DNA of 64,000 nucleotides, from the NCBI GenBank assembly GCA_023212645.1, contig JALBYC010000019.1, positions 1 through 64,000 on the forward strand. The letters run 5' to 3'. Of this stretch, positions 11,733-21,162 are shown in pieces. Under the pieces are notes generated by a model. That model did not search any database, was not told the DNA's origin, and saw only the letters and a list, made by a program, of their open reading frames with translations. The stretch is from Farysia itapuensis (lineage: Eukaryota > Basidiomycota > Ustilaginomycetes > Ustilaginales > Ustilaginaceae). The first letter of the stretch is position 1. The number at the start of each line of letters is the position of its first letter. Position numbers and translations under genes: made by a program.

Positions 11733-12065
11733 GGCAAGCGAGTATCGGAGCTGGAAGCTAGACGTCCAGCTCGTGTGCCCCCTCTGATCTGATCAGCGTA
11801 ACAAGCGAGCAAGGACGGCCATCTCTGGCGAGGTCTGTCAAGGAGCAAGCTCCGAAGTTGTAGCTTGTGAGTGCGATGTTGCACCGTATTTAGCTATGTT
11901 GAAATATCCACTACAATCATAACCTACTAGTTTGAATCCCAAGTCACAACCTGTGAATTTGTACGAAGGTCTTGACTGTCTTTCGAGAACAACACTCCCT
12001 CATTCCGACTCGCACACTATCTTCTCCGTCTGCGCCCTCAGGCATTTCCTGGCAGTCTGTTCCAG
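11733..12065. promoter_or_regulatory. Divergent promoter, Oca-like gene / BRR6-like gene
   Basis: A 333-bp gap between the start codons of two divergent genes. It must hold both promoters. I found no clear TATA box or repeat in it. Confidence 0.4.
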
Positions 12066-13455
12066 ATGTCGTGGTATAGGGGTACAGAAACGCCTATGGA
12101 CACTTCTCCAGCCGGACCTCCTCGACGTGAGTGGCTCAGATCAAGGTGTGCATGATTCTGCATCTGACAGTTGTGACTCTTACAGGAACAATCTTTGACG
12201 GCGACGAGCGAACAGAATGGGCTCCCGCATCAACGACACCGGGACTTCGACAAAACACGACTTCATATCGCGAAAGCGCAAGTCTCCCGGACACCTTGGC
12301 TGATGTTGAGATGACAAGCCTGACTCCACCATCGCAGAGGTATTTTGCTTCAGACGCCCCTGATAGATTCCACGAGTCGGTTGCTCATCCAGCGCATCAA
12401 GAGGGAGAAGTAGAGACACACTCGCTTGAAAGACAGACACAGGCTGCAATCAACCCTCGTGCTCGGAGGAGGAGGAGTGTTCTTAGCAGAAAAGGCAAAC
12501 GACTTGCGCAGTTACAAAGTCGCGAGCATTACTATGGCCGTCGAGATGCCGATAGCAACGACGACGCGGACATGACAGACGACGATAATGGCACAAAGAC
12601 AGTCTGCGATGATGACGACGACGAAGACGCATCCTTTGCCGAAGATACGCCGAGTCGCATACGATCTATCACAAAGTATGCGGTCAGTTACATCCTACCT
12701 GGAGTTTCTAATCCTGCCGTAGCTACCTCGTCTACGAGCATTCTACACAGACCCGAGATTCTGCTCGGCTATGCGCAGCTTGTCTTCAATGCGAGTATAC
12801 TTGGGGCGTTCCTCTACATGTTGTACCATCTTGTCAGAACGGTGCAACGTGATGTAGCGGAAAAGGTACGGGCATACGAGATGGGTAAGTTGCATCTACT
12901 GTCACAGAGTATGTTCTGTCTGCTAACTTGCCTTACACAGACACTCTTTCGGAGATCACCGCATGTGCCTCCGCATATACAGCAAATCGATGCGGCACAG
13001 AGCTTCAAGCACCTGCGCTAACAGCTGCATGTAAAAACTGGGAAAGATGCTCGGCGCGTGATCCAGCAGTGGTAGGCACAGCAAGAGTCACGGCAGAAAC
13101 ATTCGCAGAGATTCTCAATGGCTTTGTAGATTCTGTCAGCTGGAAGACGATGCTCTTCACTCTACTGTCGCTCTCGATCGTAGTCGGCGCCACGAACTCG
13201 ACTCTCTCTTTCTTCCGCATCAAATCGCAATCCGCTGGAAACACAACTTCTGATTCTGAGCAAAATAGCTTTCCGAGCCCCGCATACCAGGCTCAGCACC
13301 AAAATAGCCATCTTCAGGTATCAGCGCCCGGTGGTCATTTCCTGCAACTCCCTTATACTCAGCCCTACACCAATCCAGCATACCATAACTGGAAAGCGGC
13401 CACACCACCCTCGAAGCCGCGTTCGCGTATCAGAAGCAACATCGGTAGAACATGA
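12066..13455 (+). CDS. BRR6: Brr6/Brl1-family nuclear envelope protein
   Basis: Three exons: 12066-12126, 12186-12884 and 12941-13455, 424 residues. Introns of 59 nt (GTGAGT...TTACAG) and 56 nt (GTAAGT, branch TGCTAAC, ACACAG). The N-terminal half is charged and disordered. The conserved domain follows: a membrane span (LLGYAQLVFNASILGAFLYM), a lumenal loop with four conserved Cys (C..Y..NRCG, AACKNWERC) and the DPAVVGTARV..ETFAEILNGFV motif, then a second span beginning at SWKTMLF. Family members sit in the nuclear envelope and endoplasmic reticulum; they aid nuclear pore assembly and membrane lipid balance through disulfide-stabilised loops. The domain is split by the second intron, so single-frame reading shows only halves. 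Confidence 0.88.
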
Positions 13456-13518
13456 CATGGATTTGCAAGCATAATGTGTCAGTGTTCGAGCTTTGAGACT
13501 CGACGGCACAATGTAACG

Positions 13519-13911
13519 TCAACGATTTTCGGCGTGACTCTTGCCTGCATGCTTGGCGTTGTCCATAGCCTACACGTCATAACAAGGAAGAGAGTCAATG
13601 TCACATAACTCTCAGAGAATTGTGTACAATGTCACCCACCTCATTGAGACTGTCTTGGTCGCCTTGGCCGGCATTTCCACTCTCGCTGGACTTGGATGTA
13701 CCATCGCCGAAGACTCCAGCTCGCTGCTCCTCATCAGGAATGGCAGTGGAATTCTTCCCGGGTGCAGACTAAGATCAAAATGTAGAGAAGTTGTCAAGAA
13801 TCAGTGCATCCTCTTCATTGCTCTTGGCAATTAGCCTACCTGTCCAATAGGGTCGTTCTCCTTGCCCTGAAGGGGCGGCGACTGGGTTCCGCCAACTTGA
13901 TTGTCAGACAT
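13519..13911 (-). CDS. Small hydrophilic Gly-rich protein, function unknown
   Basis: Three exons: 13840-13911, 13640-13768 and 13519-13569, encoding 83 residues. Introns 13769-13839 (71 nt, GTAGGC...CTTAG) and 13570-13639 (70 nt, GTGGGT...TGTAG). Both junctions are phase 0 and the joined frame runs from ATG to TGA without a stop. The product has no Cys, no membrane span and no signal peptide. It is rich in Gly (12 of 83), Ser, Asp, Asn and Gln, ending KHAGKSHAENR. I do not recognise the family. Composition is like hydrophilins (desiccation or osmotic stress proteins), which is only a composition argument. It converges on the BRR6-like gene with 63 bp between stops, and diverges from MCU-COQ2. 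Confidence 0.6.
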
Positions 13912-14374
13912 TGCTGAGAGAAGTAGTCAATGAGTGTCGTGTAGACGACACTTTCTTGTACCTCTGCATTGGCCGCCTAGCAGTCTTGGGACGGTGCGCT
14001 GATTCATCCCGCTGATAAATCATCCGTTCGGAACGCATGAGACCAGCTGCGTCACTCTGTGACTAATGGGCGCCCCGACTCATGTTGCTAACGTGACGGA
14101 TTGGACCCTGGCTTCGTCTCGCTTGCGCTTCCTGAAAATAACTAAAAATTGCAAAATACGTTGTTAGACCAGAAGAAACACCGGCCAGTTCGGCCGTTCG
14201 GCTAGTTCGCGGTTCGCGGTTCGCAGCGGTGACGCTATTGTGATTGCGACCGAACGTCCCCAGGCCACACATACGCGCGCCTCAAGAGGCTGAACAGGAT
14301 GCTTAGCCCGTAAAAGCCGCTTCAAGCAGCTGTAGGTGACATTAAAGAGTCAAGGGCTGATCTTGAACTTGTCA
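13912..14374. promoter_or_regulatory. Divergent promoter, small gene / MCU-COQ2
   Basis: 463 bp between two start codons. It contains a short tandem repeat of TTCGCGG at about 14208-14226 inside a GC-rich stretch. No TATA box is evident. Part of it must be the leader of the MCU-COQ2 transcript. Confidence 0.35.
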
Positions 14375-17182
14375 ATGAGTGGTCAGATGGGCCTTACGCT
14401 AGCGCGGGCGTATCTGCAGCCCGTAGTTTGCTGTAAGTTATCACATACGCTCATAGCGCAGTCAACAGTCGCGTCGTCTTCAAGGCTGAGGTCCAGTGTA
14501 CAGCTGAGGCTGTATGCAACCACCCCTGCCGGCGTCAAGACCACTTTCCCTAGCTCGACAACACCTGCCGAAGAGAATAGCTCGTATCATACAAATCGGC
14601 ATGGTCTCGAACAGGACAAAGGATATCTTGCTTTCACCAAGTCCAGTCTCTTCAAGCTTACGCTCCCACTTCAACCGCCTTCGTCGGACCCAGACTCACC
14701 GTCTTCGAAGTTGACCTCGGCCAAAGTCCGCGCTGAGCGAGAACAAAACTCGTATTCGTCACAGGTTAAGAAACACGAACGTGATGAAGTCTCTAGTCAG
14801 CCATGGGAGGAGGCCGCGGAAACATCGGGGCCACCAGTGTCTCAAGTCAATCATCGTCCCCATCATAAGCTGCATGGCTCTGAAAACGGCGAGCCATCTG
14901 ACGTCGAAGCTGACGAATACGATGCTGAAGCACCAGCACACAGCGTCGTGTTCTTACTCCACAGTGGACAGCCTTTGAGCTACGTTGCCAGCCTAATTCG
15001 CGCTGAAGGTCCCAGTCCTGAGCCCAGTGCCTATCAGCGCGAACAGGCAGAGTCTGATCGTGACGCCGATCTCAAGATCAAATCCCCCCGGCTTGACAAA
15101 CGGCCTAAGCTGTCACAGGAAAAGAATGATATTAGAGAGATGCTTTTACGCGAAGGGTTCCTAGACCCGCTGGGCGATCCGCCAATCTCATTCCACACAC
15201 GAGCTGCAGACGGCAAAAGATGGTCCCCTGCCACTGGGATCGGTGACTTTCTCCGAGATGCGGCTAGGATCGGATCTTTTGTTATTCGCATTGGCGAGCG
15301 AAACGTCTCGGTAACTGTGCCGTCGTTCGAAGATCGTACAAGGTTCTTGCGTGCTTCATTGTATGCCAAGACAGATCAAATCGAGTCTCTTGTAAAGTTG
15401 AAGAGAGAATGCGACGAGATTGCACATTCTGGTACAAAACGGTTGTCGTTCTTCGGTGTCGCTATTCTGGCGTCCTGGTGGGGATCTGTTGCCTTCCTCA
15501 CCTTCTTTACTGAACTAGGCTGGGATGTGATGGAGCCAGTCACCTATCTTACTGGTCTCGGAACGATCTTGGGCGGTTACGTTTGGTTTTTGATCCACAA
15601 TCGCGAAGTGTCGTATCGAGCTGTCCTCAACGAGACCACATCAAGGAGACAGCAGCGCCTTTACATTGAAAAGGGCTTTAACATTGAACGATATCAAGAT
15701 CTGATCGAAGAGGCGAAAGACCTGAGGAAAACGATAAAAAAGGTGGCCGAAGACTATGACCTTGAATGGGACCAGAGCGAGACGCGAGCTGGGAAGAAGG
15801 CCAAGCATGCTCTGAAGATAATTCAGAAGCACGAAGCAGCCACTTTCTCTAAAAATAAAGAAGGCAAAGACGAAGAAGACGATAGCGAAGAACAAGAGAC
15901 TGAGGACAAGGATGGCGATGGCCAACCAGACAACGTCCAGGACGATCAAGCGAAGCTGAAGACCAAAAGCAAGAAATCAAACGGCTCCTCACAGCCTGCT
16001 CGGGGATTCCACACTTCGGCCAAATTGTTCACGAGCTCGAAGCCTCGATCAATCCGTGTCTCTGGCCGTTGCTTCTCCTCGAGCACTTGTCGGAGCGTCC
16101 CAGCGGACAAGCCATTCAGTGTTCAACCTTATCTAGAGCTCAGTCGCATCGACAAGCCAATTGGCACGTGGCTGTTGTTCTGGCCCTGCGCCTGGTCTAT
16201 TGTGCTGGGCTCTCATACTCTAGGCCTCAGCGCTTCGACCCCCATCTTCTACACCCTCCTTTTCGCAGTCGGAGCACTCGTGATGCGAGGGGCTGGCTGC
16301 ACGATTAACGACATGTGGGACGCAAAGATGGATCGCATGGTCGAGCGCACCAAATCTCGACCGCTAGCGGCAGGCGATGTGACCCACTTCCAAGCTCTTT
16401 GCTTTCTCGGGGTGCAGCTCAGTGCAGGTCTCGCGGTACTGGTCAATCTGAATCTCTACAGCATCTTACTCGGAGCGAGCTCGCTTTCAGTCGTGGTGCT
16501 CTACCCGCTCATGAAGCGTCTGACGTACTGGCCCCAATTGGTACTAGGCTTTGCATTCAATTGGGGGGCGATGCTGGGCTGGTCTGCTGTGGCGGGCGCT
16601 GTCGATTGGGCCGTGGTCTTGCCTTTGTACGCTGGCAGTATATTCTGGACTCTGATCTATGACACAATCTACGCGCATCAGGACAAGACAGACGATGTCA
16701 GGGCGGGCGTGAAGTCGACGGCGGTTCTGTTTGCTGATCGAACTAAGCCTATACTGTCTGCGTTTTCCTGTGGTACGATCGGGCTGTTTGCGTATAGCGC
16801 ATCGCAAGCGGTTCCATTTGGCGCCGGCGCTCGTTCGGTCGCAGAGCTGCTTAGTTTGGGAGTTACTCCGGCCACGGTCGAGGCTTTGGGGGCGTTCGGC
16901 GTGTTGGTGCAACATCATCCATTCTTTCTGGCAAGCTTGGCAGTGGGAAGCGCGCATCTAGCTTGGCAGATCAGTTCAGTGGATCTAGAATCTCGCCAAG
17001 ACTGCTGGAAGAAGTTCTGTTCGAATACTGCCTTTGGCTGGATAATATTCGGCGGACTTGTCGCAGACTATTCCGCCTACCTTTTCTTGCAGCGGCAGAA
17101 CGTAGGTGCGGACCGCACGGATGCAACGGAAGCAGGTGGAGGAGTGGCTTCCCCGGACTCAAATTCTGTTTCACTGGCATAG
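14375..17182 (+). CDS. Fused mitochondrial calcium uniporter (MCU) and COQ2 prenyltransferase
   Basis: One uninterrupted frame of 935 codons from the ATG at 14375. The start gives a presequence (Arg/Ser-rich, no acidic residues in the first 50, ending near QLRLYATTP). Residues about 240-470 are an MCU: an N-terminal domain, first membrane span ([20 protein letters not shown]), selectivity motif WDVMEP with Asp384 and Glu387, second span, then a coiled coil. After an acidic/Lys linker comes a second presequence-like stretch ([11 protein letters not shown]..., about residues 541-575). The rest is a UbiA-type prenyltransferase: [24 protein letters not shown] (645-653) and YDTIYAHQD (762-770), with several membrane spans. 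MCU is the inner-membrane calcium pore; COQ2 attaches the polyprenyl tail to 4-hydroxybenzoate in ubiquinone synthesis. There is no ATG between codons 386 and about 637 and no usual intron signal at the join. Two separate proteins could arise by proteolysis. Confidence 0.85.
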   Translation: MSGQMGLTLARAYLQPVVCCKLSHTLIAQSTVASSSRLRSSVQLRLYATTPAGVKTTFPSSTTPAEENSSYHTNRHGLEQDKGYLAFTKSSLFKLTLPLQPPSSDPDSPSSKLTSAKVRAEREQNSYSSQVKKHERDEVSSQPWEEAAETSGPPVSQVNHRPHHKLHGSENGEPSDVEADEYDAEAPAHSVVFLLHSGQPLSYVASLIRAEGPSPEPSAYQREQAESDRDADLKIKSPRLDKRPKLSQEKNDIREMLLREGFLDPLGDPPISFHTRAADGKRWSPATGIGDFLRDAARIGSFVIRIGERNVSVTVPSFEDRTRFLRASLYAKTDQIESLVKLKRECDEIAHSGTKRLSFFGVAILASWWGSVAFLTFFTELGWDVMEPVTYLTGLGTILGGYVWFLIHNREVSYRAVLNETTSRRQQRLYIEKGFNIERYQDLIEEAKDLRKTIKKVAEDYDLEWDQSETRAGKKAKHALKIIQKHEAATFSKNKEGKDEEDDSEEQETEDKDGDGQPDNVQDDQAKLKTKSKKSNGSSQPARGFHTSAKLFTSSKPRSIRVSGRCFSSSTCRSVPADKPFSVQPYLELSRIDKPIGTWLLFWPCAWSIVLGSHTLGLSASTPIFYTLLFAVGALVMRGAGCTINDMWDAKMDRMVERTKSRPLAAGDVTHFQALCFLGVQLSAGLAVLVNLNLYSILLGASSLSVVVLYPLMKRLTYWPQLVLGFAFNWGAMLGWSAVAGAVDWAVVLPLYAGSIFWTLIYDTIYAHQDKTDDVRAGVKSTAVLFADRTKPILSAFSCGTIGLFAYSASQAVPFGAGARSVAELLSLGVTPATVEALGAFGVLVQHHPFFLASLAVGSAHLAWQISSVDLESRQDCWKKFCSNTAFGWIIFGGLVADYSAYLFLQRQNVGADRTDATEAGGGVASPDSNSVSLA

Positions 17183-18059
17183 GAGTTTGTAACAAATCGA
17201 GCACGACCGGCGATCTTGATTTCAACACAATGCTTAGTGACCGCAACGGTACTGACGTAGCCCATTCCAACATACTGAGTCAACGGAACGCGGGTTGTGA
17301 AGAGAGACAAAGTATCGGGGCGTTTCCAGATTTGTCCAGACGTCACGCATCATAGAATCCGGAATTGACAAAATGTCTGACATGCGCGGATGCGCCCACT
17401 GCGGGTTTGTGCCTTGTGGCCCTTGTGGTCAAATGCCACTGCAGATCCAAAATTTAATTTCCGCCCACTTCTGAAACTGGGTGCAGGAACGCCCGTCGAT
17501 TTAAGAAACAGAATCTAGAGCGACAGTGCCTAATTGACCGGCGCCGCATAGAATTTTCTTTCGGCTGCTCTTGTCGTTCATGTCCAAGCACGAAATCAGC
17601 CCAGTGAGACTGATAATGACACTAGCTGGACTTTGATGCTCAGCTCACTAATGATGCTAAACTGAAGAAGCGAAGGACTCAATGGCCGAAAGTCGAACGT
17701 CGAAAAAGTATGTTGTCTTGTTAGACCGATGAGAACAATGTTAAAACCCCGCAAAACCATTCTGACACTTTTGCTGGTTTGTCCGACGTGAAACAGAAAC
17801 AGGAAACGAACAATGTCTCATCCGACCGTTTGCATTCTGTTTGACGGTCTCAGGTCATCCCTTTACCTGTTTGTCCCTATGTGAGAGTAAGCTTGCACTC
17901 TCATGCGTCGCTACGAGGCGCCACATGGGATTGTAGGTCCAGAGGGACCAGATCATCTCTGCCAAGTACATATAAGGACGCTGCAGCGCATACTTCTTGG
18001 GATGCCCCAATATCCACCCCCTCGAACCACACCTCCTGCGCTCACTCACGTCATCCGGT
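17183..18059. other. Intergenic region with promoter of the secreted protein gene
   Basis: 877 bp between the MCU-COQ2 stop and the next start. Apart from the TATA-like element near the right end I see no gene, RNA or repeat structure. Such a long upstream region is uncommon in this dense window and fits a regulated gene. Confidence 0.45.
17969..17978 (+). promoter_or_regulatory. TATA-like box of the secreted protein gene
   Basis: CATATAAGGA about 90 bp upstream of the ATG at 18060. Position and sequence fit a TATA box for a strongly or inducibly expressed gene. Most other promoters in the window lack one. Confidence 0.5.
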
Positions 18060-18965
18060 ATGAAGTTTGCAGCTGCTGTCACCACCCTTGCCGTCATCGG
18101 CTCCGTTTCGGCCGCCCCTGTCGCTGGTCCTCAGGTTGCCGATACCCTTGAACCTCGTTCCGCCTTTGTTGCCCCAGTCCTTGCAGGATACCAGACTCCC
18201 GTGAGTTGGGGCAAGGGCGACTGTGCTATCAACGCCCCGGCCAACACCTACCTAGGCTCTGTTTGGGTTGGCGATGCCACGGACTACAACGCCTGCGCTA
18301 CTCAATGCAACGCTCTGACTATCAATGACTCCGGCTCTGCCAAGGCGAACACTTTGTTCAACTCGTGCAACTACTTTACCGCCTACCAGCTTTATGATGG
18401 ATCGACCTTCCTGGGTACGCAATGTGGCCTCTATACGCGCAACATGCAGGGCGACGAGACCAACTATGAGCAGAACTGCGGTAACGGCAAGATCAATCTC
18501 AAGAACGTCGTTTCATACGGTATCAACGGCTACGTCGGCAACAGTGCCGCCATGACCGCCATCTACCGAAGTGATCTGAGTCTTACTGCTGCCGCTGCTG
18601 TCAAGGCTCGTGTCTCTGCAGCTGCCGCTGCGTCCAGTGCTGCCGCCGCAGTGACGTCAACTTCGACGTCCACCTCTTCGTCTGCAACCTCGACGTCAAC
18701 TACTTCGTCTGCCACCACTTCCTCGTCGAAGTCTTCGTCGACGACTACTACCACCACCTCGTCGAAGTCCACAACCTCGGCCGCCGGATTTACCTTGCCA
18801 ACTCTTCCCTCTATTCCCGGTTTGCCCACTCTTCCCACTATCCCCACTATCCCCACTATCCCCACTATCCCTGGATTCACCTTCAAGTCTTCCAAGAACA
18901 CGTCCGGAAGCAAGCAGGTTTCTAACGCTGCTAAGAAACCCACGAAGAACACAAAGAAGAACTAA
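18060..18965 (+). CDS. Secreted Ser/Thr-rich protein with Cys-containing N-terminal domain
   Basis: 301 residues from the ATG at 18060; the open frame extends upstream but only this Met begins a signal peptide (KFAAAVTTLAVIGSVSAAP, cleavage near SAA). The next 150 residues contain six Cys in a compact domain: GDCAINAPANTYLGSVWVG, NACATQCNAL, SCNYFTAYQLYDG, GTQCGLYTRNM and QNCGNGK. I do not recognise the family by name; the spacing recalls small Cys domains of fungal cell-surface proteins. After an Ala-rich hinge comes a Ser/Thr-rich region likely to be O-mannosylated, then a PTLPTIPTIP repeat, and a Lys-rich C-terminus without a GPI signal. It should be secreted or held in the wall. A role at the host surface is possible but unproven. 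Confidence 0.8.
   Translation: MKFAAAVTTLAVIGSVSAAPVAGPQVADTLEPRSAFVAPVLAGYQTPVSWGKGDCAINAPANTYLGSVWVGDATDYNACATQCNALTINDSGSAKANTLFNSCNYFTAYQLYDGSTFLGTQCGLYTRNMQGDETNYEQNCGNGKINLKNVVSYGINGYVGNSAAMTAIYRSDLSLTAAAAVKARVSAAAAASSAAAAVTSTSTSTSSSATSTSTTSSATTSSSKSSSTTTTTTSSKSTTSAAGFTLPTLPSIPGLPTLPTIPTIPTIPTIPGFTFKSSKNTSGSKQVSNAAKKPTKNTKKN
18834..18869 (+). repeat. 9-bp tandem repeat coding Pro-Thr-Ile
   Basis: Four perfect copies of CCCACTATC in frame within the secreted protein gene, each adding a Pro-Thr-Ile triplet. Being exact at the DNA level, the number of copies could vary between strains. Confidence 0.85.
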
Positions 18966-19161
18966 GCAAGCCAGGACTATGTTCATTCTTCTTGAGTCTC
19001 TCTAGTCACCGGAATTCTTTTCGTTTCACCGATCCCCTTCTTTCACCTTCTATTAGACCTTTTAATTTATCTTGCTTGGCTGCCCCCACTCGGAACTGTT
19101 TGTGCTGGAACAGTCTGCTAAGCACGCGCCGCGAGAAGATTGGTGATGATGATTACGAGGA

Positions 19162-20298
19162 TCAGCGAGATGTGTTGGCATTAGCTTTCATGTTTTCGGC
19201 AGCGAAGGCCGCAAAGAACCCATCTCCGTTTTGCCACTCGGTGAAACCTTTGCGCAAGCGTGTAGACAGGCTTTCCAAGGAGTCCAAAGCCGGTCTGACG
19301 TCAAGAACGAACTCGGGCTCGTCTTTGTTTGGGTCGTCCGGCACTGAATAATAATCAATCACATAGCGCACCTCCCGGCCCGACTGGTCCGGACGTCGTA
19401 CGACCCAGTCGTGTCGATCAAAAGGGGGTTCTGATGAAAAGGTATTGGGCATAAGAACGGAGAGCCAGCCAAACATCTTTGCCTTTGGCGTGAGTGTGCC
19501 TGGCTTGCCCTGGAAGCGGGCGAGCTCAGCCCGACTCGAATCAGCTCCCGCAAATTTCTCCCAGTCAAGGACCTCGAGCCATGCTTGCTCGTTGAGAAAA
19601 TTGTGCACCATGACCATGGTTTCGACGTGCTCCTCTGGCGTTTCCCAACCTTTGCGGACGAGTGCGTTGTAGAATTGCTGGGGCGAAGGATACTCCCATT
19701 TCTCTGTTTGGTCAGTATTCCCATCGTGCTTTACAGGGCAAGCAGACGGAGAATCGTATGGCGAGGCTCCTGGCGCAGGAGAAGAACGAGCCCGCGGGAT
19801 TGAAGACACTACTCTCTCGGTGGACAGTTCGGCCTGTTGCTCATACGCTTTTTCTTGTGAAAAGGAAGGCATCATGTTGAGAGGATTCAGAACTGCAGAC
19901 CAGGGTTTTGAAGAAGAGCTTGCAGGCTGCTTTGTTGCTGCCTGCGCATCCTGCGTCTGAGTCTGCTGGTTAGGCGAGCGTGCTGCGAGATAAGCGTCTC
20001 GATCTTCGTGTGGAATTGGACATTGTCCACCGGACGAGGCCACCATGCTGGGTGGAACTTTTGAGCGGAGGGGTAGCTGTGACGATACCTCGCCAGTATG
20101 CATGGGACATCCAGCGGGTGGAGTAGAGGATTTCGAAGATGCCGTCCGTGGTGAGGTAGAAGGTTGGGAGTAGTGCAAAGCACCATTGCGATGCTCTGAG
20201 AGCTTGTGGGCAAGCAAGCCGGCAACCGCGCGCTCATTGTTGTTTCTAGAGGGCCCAGGTTGTGCCTGAAGAGCGCTTAGAATCTCAGGGGGAGTCAT
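19162..20298 (-). CDS. CYC3: Holocytochrome c synthase (cytochrome c heme lyase)
   Basis: 378 residues from the ATG at 20296-20298; an upstream in-frame TTG is not a likely start. The N-terminal half is disordered and holds Cys-Pro heme-binding motifs: GCPMHTG, QCPIPHE and CPVKHDG. The C-terminal half is the conserved lyase core: WEYPSPQQFYNALVRKGWETPEEHVETMV, HNFLNEQAWLEVLDWE, PFDRHDWVVRR and RYVIDYYSVPDD. The enzyme attaches heme covalently to apocytochrome c in the mitochondrial intermembrane space. No classical presequence is seen, as usual for this family. Whether it serves cytochrome c, c1 or both cannot be told from sequence alone. Confidence 0.93.
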   Translation of the reverse strand: MTPPEILSALQAQPGPSRNNNERAVAGLLAHKLSEHRNGALHYSQPSTSPRTASSKSSTPPAGCPMHTGEVSSQLPLRSKVPPSMVASSGGQCPIPHEDRDAYLAARSPNQQTQTQDAQAATKQPASSSSKPWSAVLNPLNMMPSFSQEKAYEQQAELSTERVVSSIPRARSSPAPGASPYDSPSACPVKHDGNTDQTEKWEYPSPQQFYNALVRKGWETPEEHVETMVMVHNFLNEQAWLEVLDWEKFAGADSSRAELARFQGKPGTLTPKAKMFGWLSVLMPNTFSSEPPFDRHDWVVRRPDQSGREVRYVIDYYSVPDDPNKDEPEFVLDVRPALDSLESLSTRLRKGFTEWQNGDGFFAAFAAENMKANANTSR

Positions 20299-20507
20299 GA
20301 CAGGGGTTGTTGCGGATGATTTGTAAAGACTAAAGGTGGCAAGGCAAGTTCCAAGTTGCAACCTCGCAATTCATATGGTGCAACTCACACACTGCAAGAA
20401 ATTTGAGACCTGTCATCATGAACCCTAATTTTCCCGCCATCCAAATTATACCGGCCGAATTCCGAGTTTATTATCTTGATACTTGATAGTCACAGTCACA
20501 GTGTGAG

Positions 20508-20525
20508 TGTGAGTTTAAACTCACA
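20508..20525. repeat. Perfect 18-bp palindrome
   Basis: TGTGAGTTTAAACTCACA, self-complementary over its full length, inside a longer stretch of alternating TCACAG and GTGAGT words. It could be a dimeric protein-binding site or just part of the interspersed GTGAGT-type repeats. Confidence 0.8.
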
Positions 20526-21123
20526 GCTTCACGTTGTGATTCGTGTCACAGCATTCACTCAAGGTCTGCTGTGACGGATTGGCTGGCGTTCTACGTATTT
20601 GGATGGTCGTGAGATAAAACACACATTCTGAGGTCCACATGTTCCCGCGTGCGCCTAGCGCCACGAAAGAAGGGCTGTCTGGATGCAAATTGCATTCTGT
20701 GATTGGCCATACCTAACAAATTCACGATTGGGGCGCGTTAGTCGTGGTCAGCTTTCAGCTTAGCGATGACCCTGCTTAGCGCACTTTGACAGACTGATGA
20801 ACAAGCTGAGATGACAAATTAGCCGAGGATTCACATGGTCGACTTTAGCGATACGCGATACCATCCGCTGTGAGCGCAATGAGCATGAGTTGTGAGCGTA
20901 ATAATTATGCTTGTGAGTTGTGAGCCAATCCAGTGATAAAATCGCAATCGAGATATCGGGTACGTGAGTCGCGGGCTCAAGATTTTGAATCTCTGTTTTG
21001 GACTTTTGGCCAAGGAGAGTCAGTCGCAAATCAAATGCACCCCAGCCTCTGCAGAGTGGCTCGAACACCCACCACAATTGCATTCCTCTCCGGCACCTCG
21101 GATCATTCACCACATCGACCAAA

Positions 21124-21138
21124 ATGAACACCTTCTAG
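21124..21138 (+). promoter_or_regulatory. Possible four-codon upstream ORF before the kinase
   Basis: ATG AAC ACC TTC TAG, in a good AAAATG context, ends 24 bp before the first in-frame ATG of the kinase gene. If it is in the mature leader it would reduce translation of the kinase. Transcript start is unknown. Confidence 0.3.
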
Positions 21139-21162
21139 GGCGACAGTATCGGCCTTCGTCAA

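Larger units (their letters stand above)
20299..21162. promoter_or_regulatory. Divergent intergenic region with GTGAGT palindromes
   Basis: 864 bp between CYC3 and the kinase gene. It holds many TCACAG, GTGAG and GAGTTGTGAGC words, the latter at about 20887 and 20915, plus a perfect 18-bp palindrome. It has no gene-like frame. It must include both promoters. Confidence 0.5.

Noticed and set aside
15700..16120. A hidden intron separating MCU from COQ2
   Set aside because: I looked for GTRAGT donors with a CTRAC branch and CAG/TAG acceptor that would create a new start; none was convincing. RNA data are still needed.
18563..18952. Open frame on the minus strand inside the secreted protein gene
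   Set aside because: Val/Asp/Glu-only composition mirrors the Ser/Thr/Ala codons of the real gene.
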